Below, in pieces: positions 42,804 through 50,949 of a stretch of 64,000 bases of DNA. Position 1 is the first letter of the stretch; the number at the start of each line of letters is the position of its first letter. Both the position numbers and the translations under genes were made by a program. The stretch is from the NCBI GenBank assembly GCA_017380575.1, contig JAFODS010000002.1, positions 1 to 64,000 on the forward strand. The letters are read 5' to 3'. The DNA is from Clostridia bacterium (GTDB taxonomy: Bacteria; Bacillota; Clostridia; Oscillospirales; Acutalibacteraceae). The notes beneath the pieces were generated by a model. That model was given only the letters and a program-made list of their open reading frames with translations. It made no database searches and was not told the DNA's origin.

Positions 42804-44012
42804 TTATAGTTTGTTGTTTTTAGAATTTAGTTTTTTAAATGTTTCATTACATCTTTTAATCGAATAATGCATTAAAAAAGAAACAAAATAAATCACTATT
42901 AGTGTAATGAAAAAAGAAAGCAAAGCAGAAGCATTATAAGACATAACATCTCTAAATGCAATGAACAAAAAAGCTTCTAGAGATAACATTAATGGCCAGT
43001 GAATAGCGTACGTTTCAAAAGAGCACTCGCCTAGCAAAAGAATAGGTTTACAGGATAGAAATTTTTGGATTTTTGGAGTTTGTGTAAAAGCAAATATTAG
43101 GAGAGATATCCCGACTCCACGCAATAATGGTTTGGGAACGAAAGGAATTGAAAACCACCATGAATAGAGTGGAGTACTAAACATAGTGCAACAAGAAAAG
43201 TAAATGCCCACCAAGTAAGATATAATTAGACACCACTTGGAATTCAAAAGACTGCTATAATATTTACTGAGCATGGTTTGATTTTGATTGTTGAATTTTA
43301 AATCAGCAACCAATAAACCCATAATAAAAACAGCGTAATACATATCGAATACAGGCAATGATGTCATTGCTATCACTAATAATGCAACGCCTATATACAG
43401 AAGTCTGCGATATTTGTTGTTTCTTAATGTCATTGCAAGGAAAAGAACTAATATATATCCTAAAAACTCACAGTGTATTGTCCAAAAGGGGCCAACATAG
43501 TCGCTTCCCAACAAAAAAGGCTTTATAAAAATGTTAATTAAAAGAGACTTGATGGTCGGTGTAAAATTACAATAACATTGCAAAAAATATTTATTAACAA
43601 GGTTGTCTGTAATTGCTAAATGTTTTTGTAAATCAAATACCATCATGAAATATGTAATTAGCGTTGTAAAAAAAATCACAGGGAGCAAACGAGTGTATCT
43701 GGAAATGGTTTTTTTTACAAAGAAACTAATGCCTTGAGACTTTTTCGTAAAAGTACTCATACCAACCAGAAAACCGGTTAATGCCATAAAATACAAAACT
43801 GCAATATTGCCGTTCACAGTTATTGATAGTGGTGTGGTTGCAAAAAGACTTAAAAATCCGTAAGATTGATTGGCCGCAGATTCGAAATACATTTGAGGGT
43901 AGTAAACACAAACAAAGTGGCACAATATAACATTAATTGCCATTAATCCGCGCATGCCGTCTAAATAGTGTAGTTTGTTTTTGTTGACTTTGTATAGTTG
44001 AGAGTCTTTCAT
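42804..44012 (-). CDS. Acyltransferase family 3 membrane protein (OafA/YrhL type)
   Basis: A 402-residue protein with about ten membrane helices that transfers acyl groups, usually acetyl, to surface polysaccharides. The family start is NKLHYLDGMRGLMAINVILCH, where the RG/His region is catalytic, followed by SRYTRLLPVIFF. ATG at 44012 is chosen (GGAGAA 9 bases upstream) over one seven codons earlier. The gene is clearly richer in A and T than its neighbours and uses codons such as ATA, AAT and TTA freely, suggesting recent transfer. It stands alone between unrelated genes. Confidence 0.85.
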   Translation of the reverse strand: MKDSQLYKVNKNKLHYLDGMRGLMAINVILCHFVCVYYPQMYFESAANQSYGFLSLFATTPLSITVNGNIAVLYFMALTGFLVGMSTFTKKSQGISFFVKKTISRYTRLLPVIFFTTLITYFMMVFDLQKHLAITDNLVNKYFLQCYCNFTPTIKSLLINIFIKPFLLGSDYVGPFWTIHCEFLGYILVLFLAMTLRNNKYRRLLYIGVALLVIAMTSLPVFDMYYAVFIMGLLVADLKFNNQNQTMLSKYYSSLLNSKWCLIISYLVGIYFSCCTMFSTPLYSWWFSIPFVPKPLLRGVGISLLIFAFTQTPKIQKFLSCKPILLLGECSFETYAIHWPLMLSLEAFLFIAFRDVMSYNASALLSFFITLIVIYFVSFLMHYSIKRCNETFKKLNSKNNKL

Positions 44013-44213
44013 ACAGCAATTTCTCCATTTCATTCAAAGTGACTAGGTGGTCGGATTTTTATAAAACATATCATAATTTAAGAAGAAATGCAAGGGAAAG
44101 ATTGTGGATTAGAACATTTTCAATACTATGTACGTATTATGTGTGCAAAAATTAATGATTTCAAAAATCCGACAATATTGTTTGTGATTTGAAGAAAATT
44201 ATACTTTTATGAA

Positions 44214-44242
44214 TTTACTTTTTGATTTTGCTGTGATATAAT
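44214..44242 (+). promoter_or_regulatory. Promoter of the GlpA/GlpB/DUF1667-like operon
   Basis: TTTACT at 44214-44219 and TATAAT at 44237-44242, spacer 17 bases, 53 bases before the start. The rest of 44034-44286 is AT-rich with nothing else I can support. Confidence 0.55.
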
Positions 44243-44295
44243 AAAAAGGTTAAAAAATCTGAATTGATATTTTATCAAATTGGGAGATGAGAAGT

Positions 44296-45732
44296 ATGTA
44301 TGATGTCGCTGTTATAGGTGCAGGCGTTGTCGGCGGTCTTGTGGCTCGTACACTGACGAAGTACAAATTGAATGTTTGTATTCTTGAAGCACAGAACGAC
44401 GTAGCAATGGGTGCAACCAAGGCGAACTCGGCAATTGTTCACGGTGGATTCGATGCAAAGGAAGGCAGCCTTAAGGCTCTTCTTAACGTCCGCGGCTGTA
44501 AAATGATGGAGTCTGTCTGCAAGGAGCTTGGCGTAAGCTACAAAAACAACGGTTCTCTTGTTGTCGGCTTCAATGACGAGGACAGATCTGTCCTTAATGA
44601 GCTTCTTGAAAGAGGTAATAAAAACGGCGTTGAAAGATTGCAGATTCTTGAAAAGGACGAGCTTAAAAAGCTTGAGCCGAATCTTTCAGAAAATGTTACC
44701 TGTGCTCTGTATGCTCCGACGGCAGGTATTGTCTGCCCGTATACCCTTGCAATTTCCGCTGTAGGTAACGCTATGGATAACGGTGCAGAATTAAAGTGCA
44801 ATTTTAAAGTTATCGGTATCGATGAAATTGAAAACGGATACAAGTTATCGGCTGAAAATGATGCTGTTGAGGCTCGTTACGTTATCAACTGTGCGGGTGT
44901 ATATTCAGACGAAATCGCAAAGATGATCGGTGACGACTCTTTCAGCGTTCACCCGAGAAGAGGCGAATATATCCTTCTTGATAAGGAGTGCGGTGACACA
45001 GTTTCCTGCACAATCTTCAGAACACCTTCAAAGATGGGTAAGGGTATCCTCGTAACTCCGACAGTTCACGGTAACCTTCTCCTTGGTCCGACAGCTTTTG
45101 ATATGGAGGACAAGGAAGATAAGGATACAACAGCTGAAGGCTTTGCAAATATCCTCGGCAACACACACGAAACAGTAAGCGGTGTTGCACTTAATAAAAC
45201 AATCACATCCTTCTGCGGTCTTCGTTCTGTAGGCAGCACAGGTGATTTCATTATCAACTCACCGAAGAAGGGCTTTATCAATACTGCAGGTATTGAATCT
45301 CCGGGTCTTACATCTGCACCTGCAATTGCAGAGTATATTGCAGATATGCTTAAGGACGAAGGCTTGGAAATGGAAATCAATCCTGAGTTTAACCCGATAA
45401 GAAAATCATATCACGCATTCGCTGAAGCTTCTCAGGAAGAAAAGAATGCTATTATAAAAGAAAATCCTGCTTACGGAAAAATCGTCTGCAGATGTGAGGG
45501 TGTTACAGAGGGCGAGATTGTTGATGCAATCCGTCGCAATCCTCAGCCTCACGACCTCGACGGTGTAAAACGCAGAACGCGTGCACAGATGGGACGCTGT
45601 CAGGGCGGTTTCTGCGGTCCGTACGTAACAGAGCTTCTTGCAAAAGAACTCAATATTCCTTATGAAAGCGTAACAAAATTCGGCGGCGAGTCGATTATCA
45701 ACATAGGGAAGACTAAAGGAGGGCAGGCATAA
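44296..45732 (+). CDS. FAD-dependent oxidoreductase with BFD-like Fe-S domain (GlpA-like)
   Basis: A 478-residue relative of anaerobic glycerol-3-phosphate dehydrogenase subunit A. It has the FAD-binding VAVIGAGVVGGLVARTL, a DAO fold to about residue 370 (HPRRGEYILLDK, INTAGIESPGLTSAPAIAEY) and a C-terminal BFD-like [2Fe-2S] domain with VCRCEGVTEGEIVDAI and GRCQGGFCGPYV (four Cys). ATG at 44296 is chosen, with GGGAG 9 bases upstream. It shares one base with the next gene (TAATG). With the two following genes it forms a trio common in Clostridia, oxidising glycerol-3-phosphate or a similar hydroxyacid; substrate unproven. Confidence 0.82.
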   Translation: MYDVAVIGAGVVGGLVARTLTKYKLNVCILEAQNDVAMGATKANSAIVHGGFDAKEGSLKALLNVRGCKMMESVCKELGVSYKNNGSLVVGFNDEDRSVLNELLERGNKNGVERLQILEKDELKKLEPNLSENVTCALYAPTAGIVCPYTLAISAVGNAMDNGAELKCNFKVIGIDEIENGYKLSAENDAVEARYVINCAGVYSDEIAKMIGDDSFSVHPRRGEYILLDKECGDTVSCTIFRTPSKMGKGILVTPTVHGNLLLGPTAFDMEDKEDKDTTAEGFANILGNTHETVSGVALNKTITSFCGLRSVGSTGDFIINSPKKGFINTAGIESPGLTSAPAIAEYIADMLKDEGLEMEINPEFNPIRKSYHAFAEASQEEKNAIIKENPAYGKIVCRCEGVTEGEIVDAIRRNPQPHDLDGVKRRTRAQMGRCQGGFCGPYVTELLAKELNIPYESVTKFGGESIINIGKTKGGQA

Positions 45733-46967
45733 TGAGAGACTTAGTTATTATAGGTGGCGGCCCTGCAGGTATGAGCGCAGCGATTGCGGCATACGAAAGC
45801 GGAATCAGGGATATTCTTATCCTTGAGCGTGACGAAAACCTTGGCGGTATTTTACAGCAGTGTATCCACAACGGTTTCGGTCTTCATAAGTTCGGTGAAG
45901 AGCTTACAGGCCCTGAATATGCCTGGAAATACGAAGCGAAAGTCAAGGAGCTCGGAATTGAGTGCAAGCTCAACACAATGGTGCTTGACGTTTCTGAGGA
46001 CAAGGTTATAACAGCAACAAACACGGAGGACGGTCTTTTTCAGATTGAAGCAAAATCCGTTATCCTTGCAATGGGTTGCCGTGAGCGTTCAAAGGGTGCA
46101 TTGAATATTGCAGGCAGCCGTCCTGCAGGCATCTACAGTGCAGGTACAGCTCAGAAATTCGTTAATATGAAGGGTTATCTTCCCGGCAAAAACGTTGTTA
46201 TCCTCGGTAGCGGTGACATCGGACTTATTATGGCAAGAAGAATGACTCTTGAGGGTGCAAAGGTTCACGCTGTCTGCGAGCTGATGCCCTATTCAGGCGG
46301 TCTTGCAAGAAATATTGAGCAGTGCCTTAACGATTTCGGTATTCCTCTCAAGCTCAGCCATACAATTGTTAAAATCCACGGTAAGGACAGAGTTGAAGGC
46401 GTAACCATCGCAAAGGTAGACGAAAACAGAAGACCTATCAAGGAAAGTGAAGAATATATCGCTTGCGATACAATTCTTTTCTCTGTCGGTCTTATTCCTG
46501 AAAACGAGCTTTCAAAGGCTGCAAAGGTTGACCTTTCAAATATCACAAGCGGTGCAGTTGTTGACCAGGACAGACAGACATCTGTTGAGGGCGTTTTCTC
46601 CTGCGGTAACGTTCTTCACGTTCACGACCTTGTTGACTATGTTTCAGACGAAGCTGAAATTGCAGGTAAGGCAGCTGCAGAATATATCAAGGGAAATCAG
46701 GGTGAGAGCGTTCTTATCCCGATTACAACAGACGGAAAAATCCGCTATACTGTTCCGCAGAGAATCACTAAGTCAAAGGACGTAGCAGTATATTTCAGAG
46801 TTTCAAATATTTACAAGAATGTAACAGTTACAGTCAGCGACGGCAATAATGTTATTTTCTCCAAAAAGAGAGTAAAGGTTGCACCGGGCGAAATGGAATC
46901 TGTTACATTGAAGAAGGAAATTTTTGAGAACGCAAAGGAATTGCATTTTGCATTGGAGGAGATGTAA
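45732..46967 (+). CDS. NAD(P)/FAD-dependent oxidoreductase (GlpB-like partner)
   Basis: A 411-residue two-dinucleotide-binding flavoprotein. It has LVIIGGGPAGMSAAIAAYES at the start, ILAMGCRERSKGAL, the second nucleotide fold VVILGSGDIGLIMARRM and FSCGNVLHVHDLVDYVSDEA near the end. It likely passes electrons from the GlpA-like subunit to a nicotinamide or other carrier. Start overlaps the previous stop by one base; the next start follows its stop directly. Confidence 0.85.
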   Translation: MRDLVIIGGGPAGMSAAIAAYESGIRDILILERDENLGGILQQCIHNGFGLHKFGEELTGPEYAWKYEAKVKELGIECKLNTMVLDVSEDKVITATNTEDGLFQIEAKSVILAMGCRERSKGALNIAGSRPAGIYSAGTAQKFVNMKGYLPGKNVVILGSGDIGLIMARRMTLEGAKVHAVCELMPYSGGLARNIEQCLNDFGIPLKLSHTIVKIHGKDRVEGVTIAKVDENRRPIKESEEYIACDTILFSVGLIPENELSKAAKVDLSNITSGAVVDQDRQTSVEGVFSCGNVLHVHDLVDYVSDEAEIAGKAAAEYIKGNQGESVLIPITTDGKIRYTVPQRITKSKDVAVYFRVSNIYKNVTVTVSDGNNVIFSKKRVKVAPGEMESVTLKKEIFENAKELHFALEEM

Positions 46968-46968
46968 T

Positions 46969-47313
46969 ATGGAAAGAAAGCTTACTTGTATTATATGTCC
47001 GCTCGGCTGCGATCTTACAGTTCAGGTTGAAGATAAAAAGGTTCTCGATGTTCAGGGTCACACCTGTCCGAGAGGAAAGAAGTATGCCGAAAGCGAATGC
47101 ACAAATCCGCAGAGAACAATTACTTCAACGGTAAAGTGCAACGACGGCAGCCTTGTTTCCGTTAAGACGGACAAGCCGATTCCGAAAGAGAAAATGATTG
47201 AATGTATGGAAGCAATCAACAACGCTGTTGCAACTCTTCCTGTTTCAATCGGTGATGTTATTATCGAAGACGTTTTCGGAAGCAACATCGTGGCAACACA
47301 GAATAAAAAATAA
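46969..47313 (+). CDS. DUF1667 Cys-rich protein
   Basis: A 114-residue protein of the DUF1667 family, regularly found as the third gene with GlpA/GlpB-like oxidoreductases. It has four or more conserved Cys: CIICPLGCDL near residue 7, GHTCPRGKKY near residue 30 and SEC near residue 42, a pattern that could hold an Fe-S cluster for electron transfer. GGAGGAG lies 6 bases before the ATG at 46969. Biochemistry unknown. Confidence 0.85.
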   Translation: MERKLTCIICPLGCDLTVQVEDKKVLDVQGHTCPRGKKYAESECTNPQRTITSTVKCNDGSLVSVKTDKPIPKEKMIECMEAINNAVATLPVSIGDVIIEDVFGSNIVATQNKK

Positions 47314-47317
47314 GAGA

Positions 47318-47339
47318 AAGCGGAGTGAAAACTCCGCTT
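47318..47339 (+). terminator. Hairpin after the DUF1667 gene (copy 1 of an identical 22-base hairpin)
   Basis: A 9-bp stem (47318-47326 with 47331-47339) closed by a GAAA tetraloop, right after the stop codon. The same 22 bases recur at 47585-47606. The T tail is lacking here, replaced by the start of the next hairpin. Confidence 0.7.
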
Positions 47340-47580
47340 CTGCTTGTCGAAAAAGTGTTTTCGACAAGCAGGAAGACTGCCGAGAAATCTGCAGAATGAC
47401 ATTTTTTAGTCCCGAAGATGTACAAAAGTACCTCGAGAGGGCTAAAAAATGGCAAATATATGCTAAAAGTGGGAGATATTCGATGTATCTCCCACTTTTA
47501 AATTAGTATTTCTTAATTTTCAATTAAGACTTTTGGCGTTGTATTTATCCGCATATATGTTTATGCGGGTTTATCGACAG
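47340..47580. repeat. Run of tandemly packed hairpins, structured intergenic element
   Basis: Five inverted repeats follow one another: 47340-47353/47358-47371 (14 bp, perfect), 47401-47412/47439-47450 (12 bp, one G-U, with a nested GTAC/GTAC), 47464-47478/47486-47500 (15 bp, perfect), 47511-47518/47522-47529 (8 bp) and 47549-47555/47562-47568 (7 bp). No ribosome binding site or credible coding frame is present. The segment 47411-47440 matches 55230-55259 on the other strand in 27 of 30 bases. It is either a structured RNA or an accretion of small repeats. Confidence 0.65.
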
Positions 47581-47584
47581 TCTG

Positions 47585-47610
47585 AAGCGGAGTGAAAACT
47601 CCGCTTTTTT
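47585..47610 (+). terminator. Hairpin with T run (copy 2 of the 22-base hairpin)
   Basis: Identical to 47318-47339 and followed by six Ts, so this copy is a full intrinsic terminator. It is probably the original terminator tail of the GlpA/GlpB/DUF1667 operon, or a duplicate of it. Confidence 0.75.
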
Positions 47611-47617
47611 ATATAGG

Positions 47618-47646
47618 TTTACTTTTAAGGTTGGTTATGATATAAT
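47618..47646 (+). promoter_or_regulatory. Promoter of the ROK kinase operon
   Basis: TTTACT at 47618-47623 and TATAAT at 47641-47646, spacer 17 bases; the start codon lies 16 bases after the -10 box, so the leader is only about 10 bases long. Confidence 0.6.
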
Positions 47647-47661
47647 CGCAACGGTGATATT

Positions 47662-48567
47662 ATGGAAAAATATATCGGCATTGATGTTGGCGGAACAAAA
47701 TGTGCTGTCATCGTCGGCGAATATGAAGACGGAAGGCTGAAAATAATCTCTCGTACGGCTTTTGCAACCGATGTGAATGAAGAGCCTTGCTCGGTAATTG
47801 AAAAATTTTCCGAAATAATTTCAAAAGAAAAAGATTTCAAAGCAATCGGAATTTCCTGCGGAGGCCCGCTTGACAGCAGGACGGGTGTTGTGCTTTGTCC
47901 GCCCAATCTTCCTAAGTGGATTGATGTGCCGATTGTCGAAATTCTTTCTTCACGCTTTAACGTGCCTGTGTTTTTGCAGAACGATGCAAATGCCTGTGCA
48001 CTTACGGAGTGGAAGCTCGGTGCAGGTAAGGGCGCTGAAAATATGGTTTTTCTTACTTTCGGCACGGGATTCGGTGCAGGACTTATCCTTGACGGCAGAC
48101 TTTATGTCGGAAAGTCGGATATGGCAGGCGAGGTCGGTCACGTTCGCTTAACGGAGGGTGGTCCCGAGGGTTACGGCAAAAAAGGCTCTGCCGAAGGCTA
48201 TTGCAGCGGCGGCGGAATCAAGAATATTGCAAAGCTTTGCGGTCTTGATAAGACAGCAAAAGAGCTTGCTGAAGCTGCAAAAAACGGTGACGAAAAATCT
48301 GCAGAGATTTACAGAACAAGCGGAAAATACCTCGGCAGAATGTTGGCAATACTTATGGATATCCTCAATCCTGAATGTATCGTAATCGGAAGCATCTTTG
48401 CACGAAGCGAGGATTTGCTCCGTCCGTCAATGGAAGAGGAAATCCGCAAGGAGGCTCTTTCGTACACAGCGGAATGCTGCTCCGTAAAGCCTGCACTCCT
48501 CGGTGATGAAATCGGAGATTACGCGGCATTGATAACAGCTGTTTACGGAACGCAGAATGAGGTATGA
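47662..48567 (+). CDS. ROK-family sugar kinase, glucokinase-like
   Basis: Phosphorylates a hexose with ATP. The 301-residue protein has the phosphate-binding IGIDVGGTKCAVIVG, QNDANACALTEWKLGAG with the catalytic Asp, TFGTGFGAGLILDGRL and the ROK signature AGEVGHVRLTEGGPEGYGKKGSAEGYCSGGGI, in which the usual zinc-binding Cys cluster (CxCGxxGCxE) is reduced to a degenerate form. No helix-turn-helix, so it is a kinase rather than a repressor. Its stop is directly followed by the Fe-S protein gene. Confidence 0.85.
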   Translation: MEKYIGIDVGGTKCAVIVGEYEDGRLKIISRTAFATDVNEEPCSVIEKFSEIISKEKDFKAIGISCGGPLDSRTGVVLCPPNLPKWIDVPIVEILSSRFNVPVFLQNDANACALTEWKLGAGKGAENMVFLTFGTGFGAGLILDGRLYVGKSDMAGEVGHVRLTEGGPEGYGKKGSAEGYCSGGGIKNIAKLCGLDKTAKELAEAAKNGDEKSAEIYRTSGKYLGRMLAILMDILNPECIVIGSIFARSEDLLRPSMEEEIRKEALSYTAECCSVKPALLGDEIGDYAALITAVYGTQNEV

Positions 48568-48568
48568 T

Positions 48569-49243
48569 ATGAATATACAGGAACAGCTTGTAAAGCTTTT
48601 TAAGGATAACGGTGTTGCGGATGTCGGCTTTGCTTGTGTGAATGACGGTCCTTTTGGTGAGAAAAGCTATGCTGTAAGCATTGTTGTGAAGCTTTCGGAT
48701 GCGGTTATCGACGAAATAACAGACGAGCCGACTCATACATATTTTCACCACTATCGCACGGTTAATGCTTTCATTGACCGCGTGATTCTTCAGGCAGGCT
48801 TTCTGCTTGAACAAAACGGATATAAATATATTCCCGTCGGTGCTTCGCAAAGCATCAACAAGGACGGCTGGAATTATAACGGAAGATATTCTCACAAAAA
48901 AGCTGCCTCTCTTGCAGGTCTTGGCGGAATCGGCAAAAACAGCCTTTTCCTTCACAAGAGATTTGGTGCAAGGGTAAGACTCGGTACACTTTTTACGGAC
49001 TGTCCGTTTGAATGTGAAGAAAAGCCGTATGTTTCACCTTGTACAGAGTGCAATCTCTGTGTTGAAAATTGTCCGTCGGGTGCAATCAGCGGAAAACTGT
49101 GGCAAGAGGGAATGAAACGCGAGGAAGTGTTCAATCCCGAAAAATGCAGTGAATATATGAAAAATAAATTCAAACACATCGGCAGAGGTGCGGTCTGCGG
49201 AATCTGCATGAAGGTTTGCCCTTATAATAAATCGGAGGAATAA
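48569..49243 (+). CDS. Epoxyqueuosine-reductase-like double [4Fe-4S] protein
   Basis: A 224-residue iron-sulfur protein related to the C-terminal part of QueG-type reductases: GLGGIGKNSLFLHKRFGARVRLGTLFTD, then two ferredoxin motifs CTECNLCVENCPSGAI and CGICMKVCPYNKS. At 224 residues it is much shorter than QueG (about 380) and lacks the N-terminal cobalamin-binding part, so it is probably a different oxidoreductase. ATG at 48569 is chosen, with GAGGT about 6 bases upstream; it begins one base after the kinase stop. Confidence 0.78.
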   Translation: MNIQEQLVKLFKDNGVADVGFACVNDGPFGEKSYAVSIVVKLSDAVIDEITDEPTHTYFHHYRTVNAFIDRVILQAGFLLEQNGYKYIPVGASQSINKDGWNYNGRYSHKKAASLAGLGGIGKNSLFLHKRFGARVRLGTLFTDCPFECEEKPYVSPCTECNLCVENCPSGAISGKLWQEGMKREEVFNPEKCSEYMKNKFKHIGRGAVCGICMKVCPYNKSEE

Positions 49244-49245
49244 TA

Positions 49246-49455
49246 ATGGATCAGAAGAAAATTGACAGAATCAACGAGCTTGCACGAAAGGCAAAAGAGC
49301 AGGAGCTCACACCTGAGGAAGCAGAGGAAAGAGCACAGCTTCGTGCGGAATATGTTGCAGCTTTCAAAAGAAATCTTGTAGCATCACTTGAAAGCATCCG
49401 CGTTGTTGATGATGACGGAAACAAAACCCCATTAAAAAAGAGAAATTTACAGTGA
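49246..49455 (+). CDS. DUF896 (YnzC-like) small protein
   Basis: A 69-residue helical protein matching the DUF896 family of Firmicutes: KIDRINELARKAKEQELTPEEAEERAQLRAEYVAAF then RVVDDDGN. The two N-terminal helices form a hairpin; function unknown, with links to the SOS operon in Bacillus. A GGAGGA site overlaps the end of the preceding gene, which ends 2 bases before the start codon. Last gene of the three-gene operon. Confidence 0.9.
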   Translation: MDQKKIDRINELARKAKEQELTPEEAEERAQLRAEYVAAFKRNLVASLESIRVVDDDGNKTPLKKRNLQ

Positions 49456-49463
49456 TAATTTTT

Positions 49464-49511
49464 GATAATGATGCGGAAAAAGAAAAAACGTCCGCATCGT
49501 TATTTTTTTTG
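49464..49511 (+). terminator. Intrinsic terminator after the DUF896 gene
   Basis: A 13-bp stem (49465-49477 with 49491-49503, one G-U) with an A-rich loop and eight Ts. Confidence 0.88.
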
Positions 49512-49710
49512 CACGTTTTGTGATATTTGTACATACAAACGCAAAATATTGTGCAAAAAACGAGTTTTCCACCGCTTTTTCACAATACATGGTGATTTTA
49601 CACAAAACAAAACCTACTGAAAAACAAGGTAATATTTGTAACTTTTTTATAAAAACATCGGATAAAATCCCGATTTTTGAAAAATTTTTTCAAAAAACTG
49701 CACAAAACAC

Positions 49711-49739
49711 TTGCAAAAAGACTGTTGATTGTGTAAAAT
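49711..49739 (+). promoter_or_regulatory. Probable promoter of the CdaR-like regulator
   Basis: TTGCAA at 49711-49716 and TAAAAT at 49734-49739 with a 17-base spacer. The 390-base gap 49456-49845 also holds the preceding terminator, a very AT-rich stretch with no credible gene, and an 8-bp hairpin (CTGTCGTT/AACGACAG, 49773-49804) in the presumed leader. Confidence 0.5.
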
Positions 49740-49845
49740 GTATATGTTTAGATTGGCATTTTGTATAAATGTCTGTCGTTGTTGTCTTTTTGCACAAACG
49801 ACAGGTTTAATTGATGTTAATTATTCATAAGTGAGGAGTTTTATT

Positions 49846-50931
49846 ATGTCAAACAGACTTTTCCAGGGCGTTATACATCAGATGAAGAGCGCCATTGACA
49901 GAACAATCGGTATTATCGATGAGTCGGGTACAATCATTTCCTGCAGCGAGCTCGGAAGAATCGGCGAGGTTAACTCAATTGCGGCGGCTACAACCTTTAT
50001 GGATTCTGACGTTTGTGTTGTTAACGGTTGTACATACAAGACCTTCGGCAACCAGGTTCATCCTGAATACGCAGTTTTTGTTGACGGTGACGACGAGCTT
50101 GCTGAGAAGTATGTTAATATCAGCGCAGTTGCACTCAGCAACCTTAAACAGTATTTTGACGAAAAATACGACAGAAACAACTTTATCAAAAACGTTATTC
50201 TTGATAACATTCTCCCGGGAGATATCTACCTCAAGGCTCGTGAGCTTCGTTTCAACAACGACGCTTCAAGAGTAGTTCTTCTTATAAGAATTCCTGAGCA
50301 GTCAGATGCTTCTGCATACGATGTTATCCAGAATCTTTTCCCGGACAAGTCCAAGGATTTCATTGTTAACGTAAGCGAAACAGATATCGCTCTTATTAAG
50401 GAAGTAAAGAGCAACGTCGAATCAAAAGACCTTGAAAAGCTTTCACGATCAATTGTTGACTCTCTTTCAACAGAGCTTTACGTTCATGCACAGGTTGGTA
50501 TCGGCACAGCAGTTGTAGGTATCAAGGAGCTTGCACGTTCATTCAAGGAGGCTCAGGTTTCTCTTGAGGTCGGCAAGGTGTTTGATACTGAAAAGTCAAT
50601 TGTAAGATACGACAGCCTTGGTATTGCACGTCTTATCTACCAGCTTCCGACAACTCTTTGCGAAATGTTCCTTCACGAGGTTTTCAAGCGCGGTTCAATC
50701 GAAAGCCTTGACCAGGAAACACTTTTCACAATTCAGAAGTTCTTTGAAAACAACCTTAACGTAAGTGAAACTTCAAGAAAACTCTTTGTTCACCGTAACA
50801 CTCTCGTTTACCGTCTTGAGAAAATCAAGAAGCTTACAGGTCTTGACCTTCGTGAGTTTGACGATGCTATCGTGTTCAAAGTAGCTCTTATGGTTAAGAA
50901 ATATCTCGATGCCAATCCGATCAAATATTAA
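49846..50931 (+). CDS. CdaR/PucR-family transcriptional regulator
   Basis: A 361-residue DNA-binding protein. The C-terminal PucR-type helix-turn-helix is clear: FFENNLNVSETSRKLFVHRNTLVYRLEKIKKLTGLDLREF. The central part looks like the degenerate GGDEF-like domain of CdaR proteins (VGIGTAVVGIKELARSFKEAQVSLEVG). The N-terminal 130 residues (FQGVIHQMKSAIDRTIGIID) are a putative sensory domain. ATG at 49846 follows GAGGAG; a GTG at 49831 is in frame but overlaps that site. It lies 18 bases upstream of ftsE and may be co-transcribed with it. Confidence 0.85.
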   Translation: MSNRLFQGVIHQMKSAIDRTIGIIDESGTIISCSELGRIGEVNSIAAATTFMDSDVCVVNGCTYKTFGNQVHPEYAVFVDGDDELAEKYVNISAVALSNLKQYFDEKYDRNNFIKNVILDNILPGDIYLKARELRFNNDASRVVLLIRIPEQSDASAYDVIQNLFPDKSKDFIVNVSETDIALIKEVKSNVESKDLEKLSRSIVDSLSTELYVHAQVGIGTAVVGIKELARSFKEAQVSLEVGKVFDTEKSIVRYDSLGIARLIYQLPTTLCEMFLHEVFKRGSIESLDQETLFTIQKFFENNLNVSETSRKLFVHRNTLVYRLEKIKKLTGLDLREFDDAIVFKVALMVKKYLDANPIKY

Positions 50932-50949
50932 TTAAAGCAGAGGAATAGT

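Noticed and set aside
47198..47506. Open frame of 102 codons crossing from the DUF1667 gene into the hairpin array
   Set aside because: It starts inside the DUF1667 gene in another frame and its rest is made of inverted repeats; no start signal.
47340..47606. CRISPR array or insertion sequence
   Set aside because: The repeats are inverted and different from each other, not regularly spaced direct repeats, and there is no transposase or cas gene.
49520..49768. Open frame of 82 codons in the gap before the CdaR-like gene
   Set aside because: No ribosome binding site, Lys/Phe-rich composition expected from AT-rich spacer sequence, and it runs through the likely promoter of the next gene.
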